DNA from: an uncultured Solobacterium sp.
GTDB lineage: Bacteria; Bacillota_I; Bacilli_A; Erysipelotrichales; Erysipelotrichaceae
Direction: 5' to 3'
NCBI GenBank assembly: GCA_900554555.1
Contig: USIC01000038.1
Span: 1-7,328 of the forward strand
Length of the DNA stretch: 7,328 nt
The position numbers were made by a program, and so were the translations under genes. Under the pieces are notes generated by a model. It was given only the letters and a program-made list of their open reading frames with translations, did no database searches and had not been told where the DNA came from. Position 1 is the stretch's first letter; each line of letters starts with the position of its first letter. Shown piece by piece: positions 1 through 5,619 of the stretch.

Positions 1-1
1 G

Positions 2-43
2 ATTAATACAATTGGAATTATGATTGGATATCTCATATTCTAA
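2..43 (+). CDS. possible C-terminal tail of a membrane protein (partial, 5' end outside window)
   Basis: One plus-strand frame is open from the window edge to a TAA at 41-43 and gives 13 residues, INTIGIMIGYLIF. The piece is strongly hydrophobic, as in a last transmembrane helix. It lies 64 bases before the thioredoxin-like lipoprotein on the same strand, so the two could be co-transcribed; a membrane partner for a thiol-redox lipoprotein would make sense. The fragment is too short to name, and an open run of 13 codons can arise by chance in AT-rich DNA. Confidence 0.25.
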   Translation: MNTIGIMIGYLIF

Positions 44-107
44 ACAGTTCATATCAAACTACATTAATATTTCTGATTGTTGTTGAATAATTAAATCATG
101 GGGTATT

Positions 108-713
108 ATGCGTAACTTTAGAAAGTTATTTTATCTTCTAGTTTCATCTACACTATTACTTGGCTGTAAACCTACACCAGAAAGTCAAACTTTTAATACT
201 AAAGAGACAATCAACTTAGAGTATGTTGATCAAAAAGATTCTGATTTAAAAGAGTATTCACTATTGACTGATGATAATCCTGCATTTAAGGAAATCACAT
301 TTGAAAGCTCAATCAAGTTTTTTACAGAGGAATACTCAGGGATTCTATACTATGGTAAAGTTGGCTGTCCGTGGTGTGAACGAGCTGTACCTATTTTGAA
401 TGCCGTCGCAAAAGACAATAATATTTCGATTTATTATATTGACGCAAACAAAGGTATGGGAGAAACAAAAAGAGAAAGAGAAGAAAACTACGCAAATCTT
501 TCAAAGTATATTTCAGATAGCTTCCAAGAAGATGACAATGGTAAAAAAGGCATGTTTGTTCCTGATGTAATTGCCGTAAAAAATGGAAAAATGCTAGCCT
601 ATCACGTATCTTTAGTAGATGATTACGACATTCACAAAAACGACCAACTATCTGAAAGTCAAAAACAGGAACTGTATAATATTTACCAAGAGATGGTAAA
701 TCAAATAAAATAA
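108..713 (+). CDS. thioredoxin-fold lipoprotein with CPWC active site
   Basis: This is a 201-residue exported protein. It has a lipoprotein signal peptide: basic start (RNFRK), hydrophobic stretch from residue 7 to 19, and lipobox LLGC with the lipidated Cys at position 20, so it should sit on the outer face of the membrane. Residues 21-65 form a polar linker. The thioredoxin-like domain follows, with beta-strand GILYYGKVGCPWC, active-site C87-P-W-C90, and a likely cis-proline at P152 (MFVPD). The CxxC pair suggests thiol-disulfide exchange or reduction. The shape resembles small thioredoxin-like proteins of Bacillota, including the bacteriocin-transport accessory type; I cannot tell which partner it serves. 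The start is ATG108 with a modest GGGG four bases upstream. The ATG at 98 runs into a stop after four codons. The gene converges on the metal-uptake operon. Fold confident, role unknown. Confidence 0.8.
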   Translation: MRNFRKLFYLLVSSTLLLGCKPTPESQTFNTKETINLEYVDQKDSDLKEYSLLTDDNPAFKEITFESSIKFFTEEYSGILYYGKVGCPWCERAVPILNAVAKDNNISIYYIDANKGMGETKREREENYANLSKYISDSFQEDDNGKKGMFVPDVIAVKNGKMLAYHVSLVDDYDIHKNDQLSESQKQELYNIYQEMVNQIK

Positions 714-727
714 TATCTTCACACAAA

Positions 728-750
728 AAGGTGGGCTATGAACCCACCTT
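728..750 (-). terminator. rho-independent terminator of the metal-uptake operon
   Basis: A perfect 8-bp inverted repeat, AAGGTGGG and CCCACCTT, surrounds a 7-base loop. On the minus strand it is followed by TTTTT (complement of 725-729), which is the classic intrinsic terminator form. The stem begins inside the last codons of the 155-residue gene, whose TAG stop lies in the loop. On the plus strand the hairpin follows the lipoprotein gene by 14 bases but has only a poor T-run (CATTTC), so two-way action is possible but weaker. Confidence 0.85.
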
Positions 751-1203
751 CATTTCTGCATTCTTTAATAATAAGGAAACGATGTTTCCATCCTTTTGGT
801 AACTAAAGGTTCCTACAACTGTAATCTCTGTTCCAAGATCCGGATAATCATCTGGATATTTATGATTTCCTTCCCATTGGAATTGAATACCTTGTTGGCA
901 ACAACCCAACGCATCTTTGATAATACAACCATACATCGTATTACCATCTTTATCTTTTCCTAGCGCAAAGACACCAGAGATTTTAAATGTTTTATCCACA
1001 TACTCTTCTGGATTTGTCATCATTGCATATACTTGCGAATACACAACATTTCCACTGAGCTTAGATAAGTCATAATCCACTTCGGTCTCTTTACTCTGCT
1101 CTGGTTTTACTGCGTTTGGTTGGTGTGTATATAGAAAAGCTAATGTAACAATTCCTACACTAAGAAAGATTAGGATAAACTTCTTGATATGTTTCATTGC
1201 CAC
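736..1203 (-). CDS. membrane-anchored protein with C-x7-CC motif, last gene of the metal-uptake operon
   Basis: A 155-residue protein of no established function. Residues 8-25 form one hydrophobic segment after a basic start (KHIKK), giving an N-terminal anchor or uncleaved signal with the rest outside the cell. There is no lipobox. The soluble part (about 50-152) has the look of a small beta-barrel of OB-fold type: the strand pattern TFKISGVFAL, then CIIKDALGCCQQGIQF, then EITVVGTFSY. C93, C101 and C102 could bind metal or form a disulfide. Similar proteins with a DA-x-CC-xQG signature are, to my recollection, found next to zinc-type ABC transporters in other Bacillota; that is memory, not a search. 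The gene starts right after the permease stop (TAA then GTG), so translation is probably coupled. An ATG two codons later (at 1197) is an equally good start. A role in extracellular metal handling is inferred from location only. Confidence 0.75.
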   Translation of the reverse strand: MAMKHIKKFILIFLSVGIVTLAFLYTHQPNAVKPEQSKETEVDYDLSKLSGNVVYSQVYAMMTNPEEYVDKTFKISGVFALGKDKDGNTMYGCIIKDALGCCQQGIQFQWEGNHKYPDDYPDLGTEITVVGTFSYQKDGNIVSLLLKNAEMKVGS

Positions 1204-2040
1204 TTACGCTTTCATTGTACGAATCAACCAACAGATAATAAACGCAATAATATCAATCGTTACAATTGTAGCACCTACAGGTGTGCTGCAAAGTATTGCC
1301 ACAAGCATGCCAGTAACTGTACAAATTTCTGATAGAATCGCCGCACCAATCAATACAGCTTTAAAGCTCTTAAACAGCTGCATTACCGATAATGCCGGGA
1401 AGATTACTAGTGCAGAAATCAATAAGGAGCCTACAAGATTCATCGCTAGAACAACGATAACCGCAATAATAACTGCCAAGATTAAATTAATTTGGTCAGC
1501 CTTCAGACCAGTTGCCTTGGAGAAGTTTTCATCAAACGTTACCGCAAAGATCTTTGGATATAACATCACAAATATAATTAGAACGATAATTGATGCGATG
1601 ACACATAGCCAAACCTCTGCTTTGGAGAGTGTAAGGATTGATGTAGAACCAAAAAGTGTACTACATACATCTCCACTGATATTGGCAGTCGGTGGAAATA
1701 GATTCATCAAGAGATAGCCAAGTGCGAGTGCACCAGTAGAAACCATTCCGACTATCGCATCACCTTGGACTCTTTTATTTTGTCCTGATTTGAGAATTAG
1801 GATAGCCGCTACGGTTGTAATCGGAAAGACAAGATACATCTTCTGTTGAATCATCCCAAGCACAAGTGCGATTGACATTGCGCCAAAGGCAACGTGTGAT
1901 AAGCCATCCCCAATATAAGAATATCTCTTTAATACAAGGATAACTCCCACAAGTGCAGAGCACAGGGATATTAACATCGCCGCAACGATGGCATATCTTA
2001 CAAAGGGATATTCAAGATAGCGTAATAATTCAGCTAGCAT
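1204..2040 (-). CDS. znuB: zinc/manganese-type ABC transporter permease
   Basis: A 278-residue integral membrane protein of the ZnuB/AdcB/MntB (ABC-3) permease family, which forms the channel for metal carried in by the binding lipoprotein. It is hydrophobic nearly throughout, with an estimated 7-9 helices. After the first helix it shows the family motif YIGDGLSHVAFGA (about 42-54), and near residues 195-215 the stretch MNLVGSLLISALVIFPALS that is typical of these permeases. Its length matches the usual 270-290. The start ATG overlaps the end of the ATPase gene by 7 bases (ATGCTAG), and an AAGGTGG ribosome site lies inside that gene, so the two are translationally coupled. Zinc is favoured over manganese because of the His-rich partner lipoprotein, but metal choice cannot be read from the permease itself. 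Confidence 0.93.
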   Translation of the reverse strand: MLAELLRYLEYPFVRYAIVAAMLISLCSALVGVILVLKRYSYIGDGLSHVAFGAMSIALVLGMIQQKMYLVFPITTVAAILILKSGQNKRVQGDAIVGMVSTGALALGYLLMNLFPPTANISGDVCSTLFGSTSILTLSKAEVWLCVIASIIVLIIFVMLYPKIFAVTFDENFSKATGLKADQINLILAVIIAVIVVLAMNLVGSLLISALVIFPALSVMQLFKSFKAVLIGAAILSEICTVTGMLVAILCSTPVGATIVTIDIIAFIICWLIRTMKA

Positions 2041-2717
2041 TTTTCCACCACCTTTCGATATTCATCTGTGGATACTTCTTTCACTGTACCATCCACAAAA
2101 CGAACGATGCGATTTGCATACTGCACCACTGCAGGCACATCATGTGTAATCATCACAATTGTCATGCCTTCTTTGTTTAGTTTAGCAATTAAATCATACA
2201 TATACTGCATAGCTTCTGGATCAAGCCCCGCTGCAGGTTCATCTAATAAGATCATCTTATCTGCAGCGCAGAGTGCTCGAGCGAGTAAAGTACGCTGTTG
2301 TTGGCCACCGGATAAATCGCGATAACAATGTTTCGCAAGTTTATCGACGCCAGCCTTTGCCATGTACTCCTTCGCGAGTTCTTTTTCTTTCTTGTTATAG
2401 AACCAGCGACGACCAAGATGACCTACAAAGCCAGATAAAACAACTTCTTCAACTGAAGATGGGAAATCTTTTTGAACTTGTGTCTGTTGTGCAAGGTAAC
2501 CAATTTCTTTTGCGTTGAAGGAATCATCATGTTCAATACTTCCTTCAATAGGAGTGATCAAACCTAAGATGGTTTTCATGAATGTGGATTTACCAGATCC
2601 ATTCTCTCCGATTACACATAAATAATCCCCACTGTTGATTTCCAAGCTAAAAGGTCCCGCAACTTTATTGCGTTCATGTCCAACGGATAGATTTTTACAT
2701 GTAATCAAATGTGTCAT
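2034..2717 (-). CDS. znuC: zinc/manganese-type ABC transporter ATP-binding protein
   Basis: A 227-residue cytoplasmic ATPase that drives the permease. All the core motifs are visible: Walker A GENGSGKST (37-45), Q-loop Q77 in YLAQQ, signature LSGGQ (135-139), Walker B KMILLDEP (154-161), D-loop AGLD, and switch histidine H192 in MITHD. The length is normal for ZnuC/AdcC/MntB-type ATPases. The start ATG is one base after the stop of the binding-protein gene, and its GGAGG ribosome site is embedded in that gene's last codons. Its 3' end overlaps the permease by 7 bases. This spacing points to one polycistronic message with balanced expression. No key residue is missing. Confidence 0.95.
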   Translation of the reverse strand: MTHLITCKNLSVGHERNKVAGPFSLEINSGDYLCVIGENGSGKSTFMKTILGLITPIEGSIEHDDSFNAKEIGYLAQQTQVQKDFPSSVEEVVLSGFVGHLGRRWFYNKKEKELAKEYMAKAGVDKLAKHCYRDLSGGQQQRTLLARALCAADKMILLDEPAAGLDPEAMQYMYDLIAKLNKEGMTIVMITHDVPAVVQYANRIVRFVDGTVKEVSTDEYRKVVEKC

Positions 2718-2718
2718 C

Positions 2719-3720
2719 TTATTTAACCTCCGTGTTAAAGCTTTGTGCTAGTACCTTTAAATTCTCTTCCATTGCGCCATAGTATGTTAAGCCTTTGTCA
2801 ATATCTGATTGACTAACGGACTGTAGCGAATTCAATGTTAGTATATCTTGATTCTTATCTGTTGTGTTTTCAATGACTGCTTTTGCGAGTTTCTTATCAG
2901 AACCTTCAATTGTCATAATATGTTTGATTCCCAACTCATCTGCGTATTTTGCAAGACTAACGATAGTCTCAAAACTAGCATTTGTCTCTGTTGAGCAACC
3001 ATTGAATGCGGCGTATGTAGTGATACCATAATCTTTTGCTAAATAGTGGAAAGGCATACGATCTGCGAAGATCCAAGTTCTATCTTTTACAGTATTCACT
3101 GTTGACTCATAAGACTTGTCTAATGTAGAAAGTTTTGTGATGTACGCTTCCGCATTTGCCTGGTAATCTTTGGCATTTGTCGGATCTAGTTCTACCAATT
3201 CATCTGTAATTGCTTTTACGATCTTCTGTGCACGCTTGAGTGATAGCCATACATGTTCGTCGTATTCAATTTCTTCATGGTCATGGTCGTGATCTTTATC
3301 ATCATGATCGTGGTCATGGTCTTCGCTTTCTTTTTCTAGGCCTTCCTCTTCTTCATCGATGTCATCGCCAAGCGCCTGCATCATATTTACAACCTTCATA
3401 TCCTTGTTGGTCTTTTCTTTTAATGCATCATCTACCCATTCATCAGACTCACCACCAACGTATACAAATAGATTTGCATCAGAGATGTTTGCGATATCCC
3501 CTGCTGTTGGTTGATAACTGTGCAAGTCCCCACCGTTCTTCATCAATAATTGTAGGTCTACATTTGGATTGTCTTTTCCGATAATCTCACGGATCCAATC
3601 ATATTGTGGGAATGTTGTAGCTACGATCTTTAATTTTGTCTGATTCTTTTGTTGTTTTGGAGCGCAACCTGCAAGCATGAATGCCGCAAGTGCGATTGTC
3701 ATTATCTTTTTGAATTTCAT
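2719..3720 (-). CDS. znuA: metal-binding lipoprotein of a zinc-type ABC transporter, with His-rich loop
   Basis: A 333-residue solute-binding lipoprotein of the cluster A-I (ZnuA/AdcA/TroA) group. Lipobox LAGC places the lipidated Cys at residue 19. Expected metal ligands are H67 (GGDLHSYQPT) and H156 (DEHVWLS). Between them, residues 135-148 form an Asp/His loop (DHDHDHDDKDHDHDH), preceded by an acidic run (about 121-134); this loop is typical of zinc rather than manganese binders. At the third-histidine region the sequence is ADRMPFHYLAKDYG: Arg stands where many ZnuA proteins have His, and a His occurs four residues later. A related ADR-x-PF-xY form is, as I recall, common in clostridial homologues. 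The start is ATG3720 with AAGGAGGA five bases upstream. It is the first gene of the operon, and an inverted repeat lies 50-69 bases before the start. Confidence 0.93.
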   Translation of the reverse strand: MKFKKIMTIALAAFMLAGCAPKQQKNQTKLKIVATTFPQYDWIREIIGKDNPNVDLQLLMKNGGDLHSYQPTAGDIANISDANLFVYVGGESDEWVDDALKEKTNKDMKVVNMMQALGDDIDEEEEGLEKESEDHDHDHDDKDHDHDHEEIEYDEHVWLSLKRAQKIVKAITDELVELDPTNAKDYQANAEAYITKLSTLDKSYESTVNTVKDRTWIFADRMPFHYLAKDYGITTYAAFNGCSTETNASFETIVSLAKYADELGIKHIMTIEGSDKKLAKAVIENTTDKNQDILTLNSLQSVSQSDIDKGLTYYGAMEENLKVLAQSFNTEVK

Positions 3721-3769
3721 ACTTTCCTCCTTCGTCTAATGACGCTGAAACATTATTTAATAACCGCAC

Positions 3770-3789
3770 ATTTGAACGAATATTCAAAT
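3770..3789 (-). promoter_or_regulatory. inverted repeat upstream of znuA, candidate metalloregulator operator
   Basis: ATTTGAA and TTCAAAT form a perfect 7-bp inverted repeat with a 6-base spacer. The core TGAA-N6-TTCA matches the layout known for ArsR/SmtB-family metal sensors, whose sites are imperfect palindromes around TGAA...TTCA. It is not a Zur box (TCGTAAT-N-ATTACGA), a Fur/PerR box, or an AdcR site (TTAAC-N2-GTTAA). The site ends 50 bases before the znuA start, where promoter elements are expected: TTGTCA at 3806-3801 with AATATT 16 bases on would place the -10 inside it, but that promoter is weak and unproven. The repeat is seen; its role is inferred. Confidence 0.4.
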
Positions 3790-3796
3790 CTTCTAT

Positions 3797-3843
3797 AAAA
3801 TGACAAAATGCATGCCATCGACATTCATCGTTGACATGCATTT
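3797..3843 (-). terminator. rho-independent terminator after the sigH-like gene
   Basis: The outer arms AAATGCATG (3806-3814) and CATGCATTT (3835-3843) are perfect. The stem extends inward to 16 bp with two mismatches around a 6-base loop (3822-3827). On the minus strand it is followed by TGTCATTTT, a broken T-tract, and it lies 53 bases after the stop of the sigma-factor gene and before the znuA promoter region. A terminator separating the two operons is the simplest reading. The stem is long and the T-tract interrupted, so a protein-binding palindrome is a possible alternative. Confidence 0.65.
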
Positions 3844-3895
3844 CATATATCTGTTTCAGTTTCCTCTACTATCATACACTATCTGTCAAGTTTTC

Positions 3896-4504
3896 TTATT
3901 GATTATGATAGATGTAGTCTTTAATCTTGGCTCGAACTCTCTGTAATCTTCCATCATATGCCTTTACAGTACAGTTCTGATTGCGAGCTGCATCTTCATA
4001 ACAATCCCCATCATACCAAGAGCGCATAACATCCACCTCTCGATGAGATAGTGACATGATACCTTGTGTCATTTGTTTAAACGCATCAACATACTGATAA
4101 TAATATTCTGGATTAAACATCTTATTTGGTTGCTCAACAACATCATAGAATGTTTCATCCTCATTCATCATCGCATCTAACGCAAGTACATCTGCGCCTT
4201 CATTTCTTCCGATCGTTGAAAGTTGGCGTAGGACATTCCAAACTCTTCTCTTTGCGATGATACACAAGAAGGTTTTAAAGCTAGCTTGATTATCTTCTCG
4301 ATAACAATGTATCGCAACAAGTAAACCAAGACGTGCTTCCTGTAATAAATCATCTTTATAGTTCTTCACCGGTGGATACACCTGTATCGTTTGATTTACC
4401 AGCGATGTGAGTAAACCTTCATATTGGGCAAATAAGCGATATTGCGCATGCGCATCACCCATTCTGCACATATATAATAGTTCACTCGGATTGTCCTTTT
4501 CCAT
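3896..4504 (-). CDS. sigH: sigma-70 family RNA polymerase sigma factor, SigH-like
   Basis: A 202-residue group 3 / ECF-sized sigma factor. Region 2 covers about residues 8-95: the core-binding and -10-recognising part is seen in DDLLQEARLGLLVAIHCYRE and FKTFLCIIAKRRVWNVLRQL. A linker follows (about 96-145). Region 4, the -35-reading helix-turn-helix, covers about 148-197 with LSHREVDVMRSWYDGDCYEDAA and CTVKAYDGRLQRVRAKI, close in form to the SigH ending (KSIDNALQRxxxKL). The place after cysS-mrnC-rlmB is the standard sigH locus, which supports orthology. In Bacillus SigH drives entry to sporulation and competence; here the regulon is unknown. Start ATG4504 has GGGGGAG six bases upstream and lies 12 bases after rlmB, so the gene is part of the same operon. 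The usual yacP/rae1 gene between them is missing. Confidence 0.85.
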   Translation of the reverse strand: MEKDNPSELLYMCRMGDAHAQYRLFAQYEGLLTSLVNQTIQVYPPVKNYKDDLLQEARLGLLVAIHCYREDNQASFKTFLCIIAKRRVWNVLRQLSTIGRNEGADVLALDAMMNEDETFYDVVEQPNKMFNPEYYYQYVDAFKQMTQGIMSLSHREVDVMRSWYDGDCYEDAARNQNCTVKAYDGRLQRVRAKIKDYIYHNQ

Positions 4505-4516
4505 ACAACACTCCCC

Positions 4517-5233
4517 CTATAGTGGGAAACGCATGTTGTAAATAGAATACATTAGAATACCAGCAGATACTGCCGCATTCAACGATTCAATCTTTCCTCT
4601 CATCGGTAGTGATACCACAAAGTCACACTTCTCACGTAGTAGTCTTGAAATACCCTTGCCTTCATTTCCAATAATCAATACCGTATTGAAATCATACTTT
4701 ACAGAACGATAGTCCTGTCCATCCATATCTGTTCCAACAGCCCACCAACCTTTTTTCTGAAGGTCTTCTAGCGTTCTGGAAAGATTGGTAACAGAAGCAC
4801 ATTTCACTGTATCAATTGCGCCAGCACTAACCTTTGCAACAGTAGGCGTTAAGCCTACTGCATTGGTCTTCTTAAAGATGACACCAGTAGCACCGATTGC
4901 ATCAGCTGTGCGCAATATCGCTCCCAAGTTATGTGGATCTTCTAGTTCATCAAGCATGATGATAAGACCCTTACCATCCTCGGAAACATTCTGTACGATT
5001 TCATCTACACTATATAGACGATATGGATCAACTTCAGCCACAACACCTTGATGACGGTCAGTCTTTGTCATCTGGGTTAATGTCTTCTTATCCACTCTTT
5101 TGAGTTGTACACGTTGTTTACGTGCCAACTGTTCCACATCCCTATCATCTACTGACATGTAGATCTGTTTGATTTTGGAGTTATCCATCAACATCTGTTT
5201 TACAACATTTTTCCCGTACACAAATTGTGCCAT
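4517..5233 (-). CDS. rlmB: 23S rRNA (guanosine-2'-O-)-methyltransferase, RlmB/TrmH family
   Basis: A 238-residue SpoU-class (SPOUT) methyltransferase, expected to methylate the 2'-O of a conserved 23S rRNA guanosine in the peptidyl-transferase region using S-adenosylmethionine. The N-terminal part (about 1-70, FVYGKNVVKQML... DRHQGVVAEV) is the L30e-like RNA-binding domain. The knotted catalytic domain shows motif 1 LDELEDPHNLGAILRTADA with N102 and R108, motif 2 IIGNEGKGIS (187-196), and motif 3 LPMRGKIESLNAAVSAGI with S217 and N219. I start at ATG5233 (MAQFVYGKN) because GGGAGGA lies five bases upstream and family members begin here. A longer reading from 5269 adds 12 unlikely residues and overlaps mrnC. 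The family also holds tRNA methylases; the N-terminal domain and locus favour RlmB. Confidence 0.92.
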   Translation of the reverse strand: MAQFVYGKNVVKQMLMDNSKIKQIYMSVDDRDVEQLARKQRVQLKRVDKKTLTQMTKTDRHQGVVAEVDPYRLYSVDEIVQNVSEDGKGLIIMLDELEDPHNLGAILRTADAIGATGVIFKKTNAVGLTPTVAKVSAGAIDTVKCASVTNLSRTLEDLQKKGWWAVGTDMDGQDYRSVKYDFNTVLIIGNEGKGISRLLREKCDFVVSLPMRGKIESLNAAVSAGILMYSIYNMRFPL

Positions 5234-5238
5234 AGAAG

Positions 5239-5245
5239 TCCTCCC
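5239..5245 (-). promoter_or_regulatory. ribosome binding site that fixes the rlmB start
   Basis: GGGAGGA lies five bases before ATG5233 and shares its first G with the TAG stop of mrnC. It supports the 238-residue RlmB over the longer in-frame reading. Confidence 0.8.
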
Positions 5246-5619
5246 TAAAGTGTCCGTACTTTGTCCCAAATCTGTCTTATTCTTTCTTGATTATTCTCAA
5301 GATATAAAGCACCTAAGATTGCCTCAAATCCTGTCGACATACGATATGTCACAACATCTGTATTGTTTGGAACACTACCTGTATTACCATTGCGTCCACG
5401 GTGATACGTCGCTTCTTCCTCTTCGGTAAAGAAGTTTTCTTCATGAAGAAGCGAATAGAATCTTGCTTGTGATTTTGCGGAGACATAGGAAATACTGAGT
5501 TTTTGTAACATTTTTCCTTTGCCCTGTCCTTCTTGAACTAAGAAGTCACGTACCGCAAGAGACCAAACCGCATCCCCAAGAAACGCTAGTGTCCTACCAT
5601 TACATTCTAATGGATTCAT
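5245..5619 (-). CDS. mrnC: Mini-ribonuclease 3 (23S rRNA maturation)
   Basis: A 124-residue RNase III-like enzyme lacking the double-stranded RNA binding domain. In Bacillus, Mini-III trims the ends of 23S precursor rRNA. Visible family marks in order are LAFLGDAVW with likely catalytic D16, VSAKSQA (46-52), FTEEEEA (64-70), RGRN (74-77), PNNTDVVTYRMSTGFEAILGALYL with likely catalytic E99. It lacks the longer tail seen in some homologues but the catalytic core is complete. The start ATG shares one base with the cysS stop (TAATG), so translation is coupled, and an AAAAGGG in the end of cysS can serve as ribosome site. The downstream rlmB follows after 11 bases. The pairing with an rRNA methylase fits a ribosome-maturation theme. 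Confidence 0.93.
   Translation of the reverse strand: MNPLECNGRTLAFLGDAVWSLAVRDFLVQEGQGKGKMLQKLSISYVSAKSQARFYSLLHEENFFTEEEEATYHRGRNGNTGSVPNNTDVVTYRMSTGFEAILGALYLENNQERIRQIWDKVRTL

Noticed and set aside
1184..1717. 177-codon plus-strand open frame antisense to the permease gene
   Set aside because: Its Ile/Thr/Ala-rich product is the mirror of a membrane protein gene, it lacks a ribosome site, and the minus-strand permease is complete with family motifs.
3287..3320. Short tandem repeat of CATGGT/CATGAT type units within znuA
   Set aside because: It is the coding sequence of the Asp/His metal-binding loop, a known feature of zinc-binding lipoproteins, not a separate DNA repeat element.
3240..3584. 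114-codon plus-strand open frame rich in His, Arg and Leu
   Set aside because: It is antisense to the Asp/His-rich loop of the binding lipoprotein; the composition is a by-product of those GAT/CAT codons.
3599..3841. 80-codon minus-strand frame spanning the znuA upstream region
   Set aside because: It runs across the terminator hairpin, the palindrome and the znuA ribosome site in another frame and has no recognisable protein features.
3884..3889. Perfect TTGACA on the minus strand after the sigH-like gene, as a znuA promoter
   Set aside because: No -10-like hexamer lies 16-18 bases on (GAGGAA region), and transcription from there would have to pass the hairpin at 3806-3843.
5234..5269. Longer rlmB with 12 extra N-terminal residues
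   Set aside because: It overlaps mrnC, has no ribosome site, and family members start at the MAQFVYGKN position, which has GGGAGGA in front.
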